Shown: one piece after another, positions 1-7,510 of the stretch
How the letters are laid out: each line of letters starts with the position of its first letter
How positions within the stretch are numbered: position 1 is the first letter of the stretch
DNA from: an uncultured Porphyromonadaceae bacterium
Lineage (GTDB): Bacteria > Bacteroidota > Bacteroidia > Bacteroidales > Muribaculaceae
Assembly (NCBI GenBank): GCA_900550395.1
Contig: URSD01000062.1
Coordinates: forward strand, 1-7,851
Reading direction: 5' to 3'
Length of the DNA stretch: 7,851 nucleotides
Translations under genes and position numbers: made by a program
The notes under the pieces: generated by a model
What the model saw: the letters and a program-made list of their open reading frames with translations, nothing else
Database searches by the model: none
What the model was told of the DNA's origin: nothing

Positions 1-102
1 ACCGCGAGTATGTCGCTCCCTGCGGTCGCTCCTTAACTCGCGGCTAACCACATTCAACCCGCGACGAGCGCGGGTTGTTCCCGTTTTTATCGGACAGCAA
101 TA
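1..102 (-). repeat. Dispersed two-stem-loop element, copy A (cut by window edge)
   Basis: Read on the minus strand, this segment matches 7511-7610 over its whole length, with two single-base indels and a few substitutions. It starts with TATTGCTGTCCGATAAAA and holds two stem-loops. The first is AACCCGCG/CGCGGGTT (56-63 with 69-76, five-base loop), identical in stem to copy B. The second is CCGCGAGT/ACTCGCGG (2-9 with 36-43). Its loop contains GGAGCGAC twice in direct orientation (read on the minus strand). The element lies directly after the terminator of the operon. Position 1 corresponds to the end of the second stem, so more of the element may lie outside the window. It has no coding capacity. 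The function is unknown; a non-autonomous mobile repeat or REP-like element is the likeliest reading. Confidence 0.85.
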
Positions 103-144
103 AAAAAGAATGCACGGCGATGAACACCAAGTTCACCGCCGTGC
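102..144 (-). terminator. Intrinsic terminator of the susCD operon
   Basis: On the minus strand, 28 bases after the stop codon of the last gene, a 14-bp stem (131-144 with 112-125, one A/C mismatch, five-base loop) is GC-rich at its base and is followed by ATTCTTTTTTATT, a clear U-rich tract in RNA. This is the classic form of a Rho-independent terminator and ends the three-gene transcript. The U-tract touches the boundary of repeat copy A. Confidence 0.88.
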
Positions 145-172
145 CGGGTAGTATGATAGCTATTCTATGTGC

Positions 173-2176
173 TTAGAGGGAGTGCACGTTCACTTTGGCC
201 TTTTTGCCGCGGAATTCGGGTTTGCCGAACTTCGGTATGTTGGGCAGTGAGTGCTTGCGGATGAAGCTGTTGGCGCGTACGCCAAGGAGCTTGTTGGCTG
301 TGCGGTTCATCTTGGCACGTGCAACGGCTTCCTGAGAGGCTGACGGAAGAGCAATGAGTGTGGCATATTCTTCCTCGCCTTCCTCGTAGAAGCTTCCGGC
401 TACTACTTCCGGAACGGCATCACCCTCGGCAATAAGATTGACGGTGGGGACAGGTATGGTGATTATGCCTTCAGCCAGCGTGTTGTTATAGCCGGCACCG
501 GTAACTTGTGCCTGCGAATAACCCTGCGATACGAAGTAATCGGCCAATGTTCCGGCCACGATGTATTTGCCGTTGGAGAGCATGAAGCCGGTGTTCTGCG
601 CCACCATTGTTACCCACTGCGGGTTACGGGCATCGATCACCAGATTGTAACCGGTGGTCTTGTTGCCGTTGTTGGCGTAGAGGGGGAATGCTTCGGAAGT
701 CCAGGGCTTGATGAGGCGGTAAACACCGGGGTTCTCGATATTCTCCTCAATGGGCAGTTCGAATGCGAAGTCTTCCGGATTCAGGCGGCCGCTTCCGTCG
801 TTGTAGGAGAATGCCGGGATTACCCATCCGTCGATCATTGCGCCGGTCTGAGCTGCGCCCCATTCCTTGGGTGCGGAAGTATCGGCTACAAAGAATGTCA
901 GAACCTGATTGCTTACCTCCTCGTCCTTCTCGTTGAGGGCAACCACGGCGAGAGTGTAGTCGCCGCTGCCGTCGTAGGCGAAGGTGAGGCCGGGATTCTT
1001 TTCTTCTTCAAGTTCCTGCACTTCTACTTCGCCGGCGATAACGGCTGCGATGGCTTCCTCAGGCTCGGCTGTCTTTACGAGGCCGGCCTTGGCCTTGACG
1101 ATGTCGGCACCGAGGGTGATGTCGGCCAGTACGAGGCTTTCTTCATCGGGAGTGTTGAGTACGCCCTTGTAGTTGATGTCGATGTCGTAGTCTTTGATTT
1201 CGACTCCTTCGCGCCACCAGTTGTAGCCGCCCGGGTCGTTGGTGAGCGAGTAATAACCGTCGGGGTCGGGTTCAAATGCGAGCAGGAGCAGATTCGGGCC
1301 CTGGAAGATGGTGCGTATGGTTTCAAACTCCTTACCGTCTTCATCTTCAATGGTTTCAAATTCAGCATCGCCGCACTCGTCGGGTGCGTTTTCGGCAATT
1401 TCCAGAGGCGTGTTGCCGCTGTAGCGGCCACCGCGGTTGCAGATATAAAGCGGGCCGTCGTTTCCGATTTCGGTTCCGGTAAACTGGTAACGGATGATCA
1501 CCTTGTTCTTGACGATATAGAACTCGATATAGTGCTCGTTCTTGCTGTCGTACTCATTAGGTTCAAGCGTGCCTAAACCGGCCGAAGCGCAGTATTTGGC
1601 AAAGTTTTCGCCATAAGGATGAACCCAGCGGAAGCGTGTGGGGTCAATCTCATGCTGCTGCAGTTCGCATTCCCATGTCGCAGGCTCTTCGAGGTCTACA
1701 TAACAAGGCAGCACAAGGAGGTCGTTGTAGGTGCCCGTGCCGATGGTTTTCCAGGGTGCGGGCAGGGTTACGGCCATTTCAAGTTCGGGATAGCCGTAGT
1801 CGCTGATGACGGTGCCTTCGGCGAAGCCGAGGAACACGTCGTAGGGCTTGTCGAGGCCCATGGCATCCTGATTGTAGGCGATGCTGACGGTGGTTGTGGT
1901 CTCACCTTCGGCGAACTTGACGGAGGTGGGGAGGGTGAACACCTCGCTGTCGGCTTCGCCCACGAGGCTGTAGGTGGCCTCCGGGGTCTCGCCGAGACGC
2001 GACACCGCTACTTCAAAGGTGTTGGCCTTGCGGTCGAGCGTGACTTCGAGAGCGTCGTCGGTGGGGAAGTAGACACCGGGCGACTGCGGTCCGAGCACGG
2101 GGTCGTCATCGTCGGAGCAGGAGGCGAAGCCTGCGGCGAGCGCGATGGCGAGGACGCTGTATCTGAAGAATTTCAT
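173..2176 (-). CDS. Calx-beta-like surface lipoprotein, candidate accessory binding protein of the SusCD locus
   Basis: 667 residues, last gene of the operon, starting 38 bp after the susD-like stop. The N-terminus is a lipoprotein signal peptide with Cys20 (FASC) as the lipidated residue, followed by SDDDD, the type of acidic export signal that sends Bacteroidota lipoproteins to the cell surface. Residues about 33-140 look like a Calx-beta-type beta-sandwich. Then come two copies of one module (about 141-335 and 438-585), each starting W-x4-TG-x3-D-x2-V-x-P (W142, W439) and later carrying P-x2-[FY]-R-x-[VI]-x-P-[YW] (179-188, 483-492). An Ig-like segment lies between them (about 340-432). 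Five cysteines after Cys20 (158, 170, 196, 246, 268) all fall in the first module. The last 48 residues are strongly basic, unlike the acidic body. No catalytic motif is seen. By position it could act like SusE/SusF-type glycan-binding lipoproteins, but it has no recognisable similarity to them and its ligand is unknown. Start: the ATG that gives the signal peptide; upstream is A-rich, without a Shine-Dalgarno sequence. Confidence 0.85.
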   Translation of the reverse strand: MKFFRYSVLAIALAAGFASCSDDDDPVLGPQSPGVYFPTDDALEVTLDRKANTFEVAVSRLGETPEATYSLVGEADSEVFTLPTSVKFAEGETTTTVSIAYNQDAMGLDKPYDVFLGFAEGTVISDYGYPELEMAVTLPAPWKTIGTGTYNDLLVLPCYVDLEEPATWECELQQHEIDPTRFRWVHPYGENFAKYCASAGLGTLEPNEYDSKNEHYIEFYIVKNKVIIRYQFTGTEIGNDGPLYICNRGGRYSGNTPLEIAENAPDECGDAEFETIEDEDGKEFETIRTIFQGPNLLLLAFEPDPDGYYSLTNDPGGYNWWREGVEIKDYDIDINYKGVLNTPDEESLVLADITLGADIVKAKAGLVKTAEPEEAIAAVIAGEVEVQELEEEKNPGLTFAYDGSGDYTLAVVALNEKDEEVSNQVLTFFVADTSAPKEWGAAQTGAMIDGWVIPAFSYNDGSGRLNPEDFAFELPIEENIENPGVYRLIKPWTSEAFPLYANNGNKTTGYNLVIDARNPQWVTMVAQNTGFMLSNGKYIVAGTLADYFVSQGYSQAQVTGAGYNNTLAEGIITIPVPTVNLIAEGDAVPEVVAGSFYEEGEEEYATLIALPSASQEAVARAKMNRTANKLLGVRANSFIRKHSLPNIPKFGKPEFRGKKAKVNVHSL

Positions 2177-2214
2177 TTTGTGCGTTTATGAAATATTGTT
2201 TGACGTTGGGTTTA

Positions 2215-3846
2215 TCACTCGGCCGGAGTGGGCTGCTGGCCTAACTCGTTGTTCTCGGTGATGGCCTTGTTGGCGGTCATCTCGGTGTCGGGCACGAGGA
2301 AGAGCATGATGGGTGTCTCGTAGGCTACGTTGTAGCGCCATGCTGCGGGATACATAGCTCCGCGGCGGTCGATGGGTTTCTTGAGGCGCATGATGTCGAA
2401 GTAGCTCAGGCCCTCGCCCCAGAGTTCGAGGCGGCGCTGGCGCCACACTTCGTCCTGGAAGTCGGCGGGGCTGTTTGCGAGGCATGCGTAGCTGGGGTCG
2501 CGGTAGGTGCGGACGAAGTCGGTGAGCACCTGCTTGCCGCCCTCGAGGTTGCTGCTCATGCCGAGGCCTTCGGCCTTGATGAGGTACATTTCCTCGATGC
2601 GCATCAGGGGCACGTCGCTGGCGTTGAGGCTCTGCCCGAGCACGCCCTGATAGGAGTCGAACTTCACGTTGGTGTAGGGCATGAGGTTGGTCGATGCGTC
2701 CTGGCCGTAGGTGGGAGCTCCGGTGGCGAAGCCGTCGAGGTATTTCTGCTGCTCCTTGGAGAGGTTGCGGCTCTTGCGGTTGGCGTCGAGGAACCATCCC
2801 TTGCGGACGTCGGTGTTCGGAATCCAGTCGTAGAGCACCTTGGAGCACCAGCGCCATGCGCCGCCCTGGTCGCAGTAGCCGTGGCTGAAGGAGCAGGTCA
2901 TGGCGGGGAAGTTGACGATGGAGCCGCCGGCTATGCCGTCCTGGTTCTCGTCGATTGCGATACCCCACATCCATGCGTCGTCGTTGATGCTGGTGAAGGT
3001 GGGCTTGCTCACGTCCTCCATGCTGTATGGCTTGCCGGAGAAGGCTGCGATGGCCTTTTCGGCGTCGTTGGCGGCGTCGGCGTAGAGGCCCATGGTGAGG
3101 TTGTAGCGGGCGCGCAGGCCGTAAGCGGTTGCGAGGCTGACGCAACGCTTGGGCTTGTTGGAGACTACGTCGGAGGCCTTGGTGTTGCTTTCTTCAAGCA
3201 GGGTGATGGCCTCGTTGATGTCCTTCATTATCTGCACGTACACTTCCTCCACCGTTGCGCGGGGTGCGCCGTTGAGGGCTGCGTCCTGGCTGTTCTCGTC
3301 GGTGATGACGGGCACGCAGAGGGCTGTCTTGTGGTCGGCGTAGTTGAAGGCGTAGACCTGTGCGAGGGTCCAGTAGTCGAACGAACGCGTTGCCAGGCCC
3401 TGTGCGCGGAAGAACTTCAGCTCGTCGTTGTCCGTGTCGGCGGGGATGGAGCCTACGAGGGTGTTGACGGTGTTGATCTGGGAGTACTGGTAGTACCAGA
3501 GCATGCCCGAACGGATGCTGGTGGGAGCGTTGCTCGAGAGCGAGTTGTACATCGAGAACCAGTTGTAGCCTGAGTTCTTGGAGATGTAGTCCACGCCCTG
3601 GGAGTCAAAGCCTATCATGGCTGCGGGATAGCCGAAGTCGTAGTGATCGGTGTTGACCGAGAAAATGGTTGAGAACTGCGAGTAGACGCCCATCACCGAT
3701 GCCGATGCCTTGGCGGGGTCAAGCTCGAGCACATCCTGCTTCTGGTCGGTCGACACGATGCTGTCCAGGATCTCCGTGTCGAGGTCGGCGCAGGCTCCGA
3801 GGGAGGCTGCGGCGAGGGTGCCGAGGATTATTTTGGTGAATTTCAT
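2215..3846 (-). CDS. SusD/RagB family nutrient-binding outer-membrane lipoprotein
   Basis: 543 residues, normal length for SusD-like proteins. It binds the substrate at the cell surface and forms the hinged lid over the SusC partner encoded 31 bp upstream. The signal peptide ends in a lipobox (SLGAC) with Cys19 as the lipidated residue, followed by ADLDTE, suited to surface export. Family marks are visible in the usual order: the helical TPR-like stretch FFRAQGLATRSFDYWTLAQVY (residues 145-165), the DVPLMRIEEMYLIKAEG segment (411-427), the QRRLELWGEGLSYFDIMRLK segment (470-489) and the C-terminal LFLVPDTEMTANKAITEN (516-533). Residues 310-342 are rich in aromatics and Cys (C318, C325, C334), in the region where substrate-contact loops often lie in SusD-like proteins, but the substrate cannot be inferred. 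The start ATG is preceded by an A-rich leader without Shine-Dalgarno, as usual in the phylum. Family assignment is firm; specificity (glycan, peptide or other) is open. Confidence 0.96.
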   Translation of the reverse strand: MKFTKIILGTLAAASLGACADLDTEILDSIVSTDQKQDVLELDPAKASASVMGVYSQFSTIFSVNTDHYDFGYPAAMIGFDSQGVDYISKNSGYNWFSMYNSLSSNAPTSIRSGMLWYYQYSQINTVNTLVGSIPADTDNDELKFFRAQGLATRSFDYWTLAQVYAFNYADHKTALCVPVITDENSQDAALNGAPRATVEEVYVQIMKDINEAITLLEESNTKASDVVSNKPKRCVSLATAYGLRARYNLTMGLYADAANDAEKAIAAFSGKPYSMEDVSKPTFTSINDDAWMWGIAIDENQDGIAGGSIVNFPAMTCSFSHGYCDQGGAWRWCSKVLYDWIPNTDVRKGWFLDANRKSRNLSKEQQKYLDGFATGAPTYGQDASTNLMPYTNVKFDSYQGVLGQSLNASDVPLMRIEEMYLIKAEGLGMSSNLEGGKQVLTDFVRTYRDPSYACLANSPADFQDEVWRQRRLELWGEGLSYFDIMRLKKPIDRRGAMYPAAWRYNVAYETPIMLFLVPDTEMTANKAITENNELGQQPTPAE

Positions 3847-3877
3847 TATTGTGTCTTTGTTTGGGAAAGTGGAGAGA

Positions 3878-6800
3878 TTAGAAGCTTACGCGCACACCGC
3901 CGGTGAGGGTACGGATGGGCGAGTATGTGGCGTTGTTGGAGCTGATGAATCCCTGACGGGGGTCGAGGCCCTGGCGTGCGCTGATGAGGGCGATGTTCTC
4001 GGCGGCGAAGTAGACGCGCAGAGCGCTGAGGCCCATCTTCTGGGTGAGGCGGTCGGGGATGGTGTAGCCCAGGGTGATGTTGTTGAGCGAGAGGTAGTCG
4101 CTGCTGGTGATGAATCGGTCGCTGTAGCTTGCGGCATAGTCCACGAGCTCGCCGGAGTTGCCCATGCGGGGCACGTCCGTGTTGGTGTTCTCGTAGGTCC
4201 AGGCCTTGAGGATGTCCTTGTGCCAGGTCTTGCCGAGGCTGGAGGTGAGGCCGGGATTCATATAGCTGGCGTAACCTGTGTCGTAGATGCTGCCGCCGAG
4301 CTGGTAGCTCAGGCCGACGCTGAGGTCGAAGCCGTAGGCCTCCATGTTGAAGCCGAAGCCGCCGTAGACGTTGGGGAAAATGTCCTTGGTGCACTGACGG
4401 TTGGTGGAGCGTGCGGTGTTGTAGTCGCTCGTCAGGTACTCCTCGGTGACGTTCTTGCCGTTGGCGTCGAGCACGGGTTCGCCCATGTCGTCGAGGACGT
4501 TGCGGCGTGCCACGTACTGTGCGGAACCGTTCTCGTCAAGGCCGGCGTAGTGCACTACCCAGAGGCGGTAGTAGCTCTCGCCCTCTTCCACGAGGCGGTT
4601 GCTGGCTGCTTCCCATGCGCCGTTCTCGTTGAGGATGCTCTTGGAAAGCTTTATGACGCGGTTCTTGGGGAAGGTGGCGTTGGCGAACACCTCGAGGGTG
4701 ATGTCCTTGGTGTTGACGGCGCGGTAGTTGAGCGAGAGCTCTAAGCCGCTGTTGCGCATGCTGCCGATGTTGCTCGGGATGCTGCTGTAGCCCAGCGAGG
4801 GAGCCACGGGCAGGCTGAAGAGCATGTCGGAGGTCTGGCGCAGATAGTACTCGGCCGTACCGGCGAGCTTGCCCTGCCAGAAGCTGAAGTCGAAGCCTAC
4901 GTTGAAGTTGTTCGATTTCTCCCAGGTGATGTCCGGGTTGCCCTTGTAGGCGAGCTGCGAGTCGCTCCATACGCTGTTGCCGCCGCTGATGCTGTAGAAG
5001 TCGGTGTAGTTGATGAGGTAGGTCGACGAGAGGTTGTCGTTACCGTTCTGGCCGAAAGAGGCCTTGAACTTGAGGATGTCGATCCAGGTCTGATCCTTCA
5101 GGAAGTTCTCCTTGTTTACGTCCCAGCCGAACGATGCGCTCCAGAATGTGCCCCAGCGGTGGTCGGGATGGAAGCGTGAGGAGGCGTCGGTGCGGACGCT
5201 GGCCGTTGCATAGTAGCGGTCGTTGAAGTTATATTTCAGGCGTCCGAAGAAGCTGCGGTGTACGAGTTCCTTGCGGCCGCCGCCCACGGTCCAGTCGTTG
5301 ATGGTGTTGCTCAGGAACCAGTTGCCGGGCATGTAGATGTATGTGCCGGAGCCGGAGAGCGATTCGGATGCGTAGTCCTGGCTTTCGGCACCGACCATGA
5401 TGTCGAAGTTGTGGACGTCGTTGAAGGTGCGGTTGTAGCTTGCCAGCGCCTGGAGGTTGAGGGTGCTGGTGCGGAACTGACGGTGATCGATGCTGCCGCC
5501 GGTGGCTGCAAGCTGGCCGTAGAGGTTGTTGTTGTAGTCGTGGTAGCGGGTGTTGTCGATGAAGAGGCCTGCGGTGCCGCTGATGGTGAGGCCCTCGACG
5601 GGCGTCAGCACGGCGTACCACTTGGCGTCGAGCACGTCGGCCAGGTAGCTGGTCTTGTTATAGACGAGGTCGCCTGCGGGGTTGGCTGTGGCCCATGCGC
5701 CGGAGGGGCGTGCCATCATGTTCTTGCCGAGGCCGTTGAACTCCTGGCCCATACCGTAGTCGTAGATGGGCTTGCCGGTGGCGGGGTCGCGCAGGACAGC
5801 GCCGTCGGCGCCGCGGGCGAAGAAGGGATAGATGGGGGCCATCTGGTAGGCGACGGCGAAGGCGTTGCCGGTGTAGTTGTCGTCGCTGCCGGTCTGGCCT
5901 GCGGGATAGCCGCTGTCGGTGTAGACGTAGCTGGTGCTGGTGCCTACCTTCAGCCAGGGCTTGGCCTGATAGTCGACACTTACGCGCGAGCTGAAGCGCT
6001 TGAAGTGCGAACCCTCCAGGATACCCTCGTCGTTCAGGTAGCTGCCGCTGACGTAGTAGTTCAGCTTCTGCGTGCCGCCGGTGACGGTCAGGGCGTACTC
6101 CTGGCGCAGACCGTTGCGGAAGGTGTTGTCAATCCAGTTGTCGGGCGTATAGTAGTATGTGCCGTCGCTGTAGCCGCGGGTGGCGGCGGGGTTGAGCTTG
6201 CCGTTCATGCCGATGAAGCTCTGTCCTGCGGGCACGCTGAATGTCTGCATGGCGCCGAGCCAGAGGTTCTCGTTGGCGTAGGCGTTGGCTGCTGCGGGGC
6301 TTGCGCCGAGGCCGCGCTGCTGCATGTACATCGTCTGGTAGAGCACCTCGAGGTACTGCTCGGGGCTCTTGATGATGTCGTAGGTGGGCAGCGAGCGACC
6401 GTTGGCGCCCCACGATGCGTCGAGGGTCACCTTGGCGTTGCCCTCGGAGCCGCGCTTGGTGGTGATGATGATGACGCCGTTGGCACCGCGCGCACCGTAC
6501 AGAGCCGTGGATGCGGCGTCCTTCATGACGGTGAGCTGCTCGATGTCGCTGGCTGCGATGTTGCTGATGTCGCCGTCGTAGGGCATGCCGTCCACAACGT
6601 AGAGAGGCTGTGCGGTGGTGTTGATAGAGCCTACACCGCGCACGTATACGGTGGCTGCCGAGCCGGGCTGGCCGTTGTTGCTGACGGTCTGCACGCCGGC
6701 CATCTTGCCGGAGAGGGCCTTGGTGACGTTGCTGACCTGGGCGTTCTCGAGCTGGTCGGCTGCAACGACGCCGGCCGAACCGGTGTACTCCGAGCGCTTC

Positions 6801-7132
6801 ACGGTGCCGTAGGCCACGGCGATGACCTCGTCGAGCTGGGTGGTGGAAGGTTGGAGCTTCACCTCAAGCTTGCCCTTGCCTATGGCGACGGTCTGCTGTG
6901 TGTAGCCCACATAGGAAATAGTGAGATGAGTAGTGTTAGCTGCCACCTGGATGGTGAAGTTGCCATCCACGTCAGTAACAACTCCTACTCCATGGCCTGC
7001 CGATACGGAGGCGCCCGTCAGGGGCTCGTCGTTGTCGGCATCCACGACAGTACCCGTGACCGTGCGCGTCTGCGCCGACGCACATACGGCCATCGCAAAT
7101 ACTGCGAGAAGTAATAGAAACAGCTTTTTCAT
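3878..7132 (-). CDS. SusC/RagA family TonB-dependent outer-membrane transporter
   Basis: 1084 residues, first gene of the operon. It imports substrate across the outer membrane using TonB energy, together with the SusD-like lid. A Sec signal peptide ends at about ASA-Q (residues 18-21). Next comes a carboxypeptidase-D regulatory-like domain (about 22-97; TVTGTVVDADNDEPLTGASV, then the typical ISYVGY at 72-77), a TonB-box-like LDEVIAVAYGT (100-110) and the plug domain (about 112-230) with VRGVGSIN (164-171), PLYVVDGMPY (176-185) and the SusC/RagA signature LYGARGANGVIIITTKRG (211-228). The rest is the 22-strand barrel, ending in GVRVSF with the C-terminal Phe used by the BAM machinery. No N-terminal STN signalling domain is present, so control through a FecA-type sigma/anti-sigma relay is unlikely. 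The start is the ATG that gives the signal peptide; its AT-rich leader has no Shine-Dalgarno. Substrate unknown. Confidence 0.97.
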   Translation of the reverse strand: MKKLFLLLLAVFAMAVCASAQTRTVTGTVVDADNDEPLTGASVSAGHGVGVVTDVDGNFTIQVAANTTHLTISYVGYTQQTVAIGKGKLEVKLQPSTTQLDEVIAVAYGTVKRSEYTGSAGVVAADQLENAQVSNVTKALSGKMAGVQTVSNNGQPGSAATVYVRGVGSINTTAQPLYVVDGMPYDGDISNIAASDIEQLTVMKDAASTALYGARGANGVIIITTKRGSEGNAKVTLDASWGANGRSLPTYDIIKSPEQYLEVLYQTMYMQQRGLGASPAAANAYANENLWLGAMQTFSVPAGQSFIGMNGKLNPAATRGYSDGTYYYTPDNWIDNTFRNGLRQEYALTVTGGTQKLNYYVSGSYLNDEGILEGSHFKRFSSRVSVDYQAKPWLKVGTSTSYVYTDSGYPAGQTGSDDNYTGNAFAVAYQMAPIYPFFARGADGAVLRDPATGKPIYDYGMGQEFNGLGKNMMARPSGAWATANPAGDLVYNKTSYLADVLDAKWYAVLTPVEGLTISGTAGLFIDNTRYHDYNNNLYGQLAATGGSIDHRQFRTSTLNLQALASYNRTFNDVHNFDIMVGAESQDYASESLSGSGTYIYMPGNWFLSNTINDWTVGGGRKELVHRSFFGRLKYNFNDRYYATASVRTDASSRFHPDHRWGTFWSASFGWDVNKENFLKDQTWIDILKFKASFGQNGNDNLSSTYLINYTDFYSISGGNSVWSDSQLAYKGNPDITWEKSNNFNVGFDFSFWQGKLAGTAEYYLRQTSDMLFSLPVAPSLGYSSIPSNIGSMRNSGLELSLNYRAVNTKDITLEVFANATFPKNRVIKLSKSILNENGAWEAASNRLVEEGESYYRLWVVHYAGLDENGSAQYVARRNVLDDMGEPVLDANGKNVTEEYLTSDYNTARSTNRQCTKDIFPNVYGGFGFNMEAYGFDLSVGLSYQLGGSIYDTGYASYMNPGLTSSLGKTWHKDILKAWTYENTNTDVPRMGNSGELVDYAASYSDRFITSSDYLSLNNITLGYTIPDRLTQKMGLSALRVYFAAENIALISARQGLDPRQGFISSNNATYSPIRTLTGGVRVSF

Positions 7133-7205
7133 ACTTAATTAGAAATTAGACATATATGTTATAGAATTATTTTCGGAACGAACCGCCGGCGCGCACTGCC
7201 CGGCC

Positions 7206-7222
7206 TATTGGAGCCTCCTATA
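7206..7222. promoter_or_regulatory. Near-palindrome in the susC 5' leader
   Basis: The minus strand reads TATAGGAGGCTCCAATA, an 8-1-8 near-palindrome with one mismatch. It lies just downstream of the predicted transcription start, at roughly +10 to +30. It could be an operator or a small leader hairpin. The leader, about 100 nt in all, also holds a weaker GC-rich stem (7185-7189 with 7200-7204). Neither resembles a riboswitch I know. Confidence 0.35.
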
Positions 7223-7238
7223 GCTATACAAGAGTGTG

Positions 7239-7246
7239 CAAAGGTA
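7239..7246 (-). promoter_or_regulatory. Bacteroidetes-type -7 promoter element for the susC operon
   Basis: The minus strand reads TACCTTTG, an exact match to the Bacteroidota -7 consensus TAnnTTTG used with the primary sigma factor of this phylum. It is followed by GCA, a common continuation in this order. It would place the transcript start near 7232 and give a leader of about 100 nt. A matching -33 TTTG is not seen 19-21 bases upstream; only AT-rich sequence lies there, which fits a promoter that needs an activator. Confidence 0.6.
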
Positions 7247-7510
7247 ACAATAAATTTTAATAATCTTTATATTTTTGTATGTTTTTTTCTTTCAGATTAG
7301 CACTTTGATAGTGTGATATTCTTTAAAATTAACACTTTGCGCACTTGTAGCTCTTGATACACAATATGTTACAAAAATATGCTGAAAAACATAAAAAATT
7401 CATTCTGAAAGCACAAAGTGATGGATTATTGATACTCTTCCCTGTTAAAACACGACTCCGGGGCATTTGGTTCCCGCCGGCCGGGCGGCTCAGCTCCGTT
7501 TATTCTGAAA
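7247..7510. other. Non-coding upstream region of the operon, AT-rich in its left two thirds
   Basis: This stretch is strikingly AT-rich up to about 7440, with homopolymer T and A runs (for example 7281-7287 and 7394-7399), then becomes GC-rich (7455-7498) with a short stem CCGCC/GGCGG (7474-7478 with 7484-7488). No gene is convincing here. The only open frame on the plus strand begins with TTG and ends inside repeat copy B. The part next to the promoter is the natural place for regulator binding. Confidence 0.6.
7301..7420. promoter_or_regulatory. Repeated CACTTTG motifs upstream of the promoter
   Basis: CACTTTG occurs at 7301-7307 and 7333-7339, each within ATTA[AG]CACTTTG and exactly 32 bp apart (about three helical turns). 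Its reverse complement CAAAGTG is at 7414-7420. They lie roughly 55 to 190 bp upstream of the predicted promoter. This spacing and placement are compatible with a dimeric activator site, but the motif is short and the region is AT-rich, so chance is possible. Confidence 0.25.

Noticed and set aside
506..1576. 356-residue open frame on the plus strand opposite the third gene
   Set aside because: Antisense shadow with low-complexity Val/Gly content and no recognisable motif, while the minus-strand frame has a lipoprotein signal and repeated domain motifs.
2186..3145. 319-residue frame on the minus strand inside the susD-like gene
   Set aside because: Arg/Pro/His-rich frame-shifted translation of the SusD-like gene, which is intact in its own frame.
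3710..4744. 344-residue open frame on the plus strand across the susC/susD junction
   Set aside because: It overlaps two well-supported family members antisense, and its composition is that of a shadow frame.
5258..7114. 618-residue open frame on the plus strand opposite the susC-like gene
   Set aside because: It lies antisense to a clearly real gene, has a Gly/Val/Ala-rich composition typical of the complement of GC-rich coding DNA, and shows no domain or signal.
7082..7132. Cys17 in the SusC-like signal peptide as a lipobox
   Set aside because: The residue before it is Val, which does not fit a lipobox, and ASA-Q just after it is a good signal peptidase I site, as expected for this family.
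7270..7277. Plus-strand -7-like element TATTTTTG, possible antisense RNA promoter
   Set aside because: It occurs in a T-rich run, has no TTTG at the right distance upstream, and no identifiable product follows.
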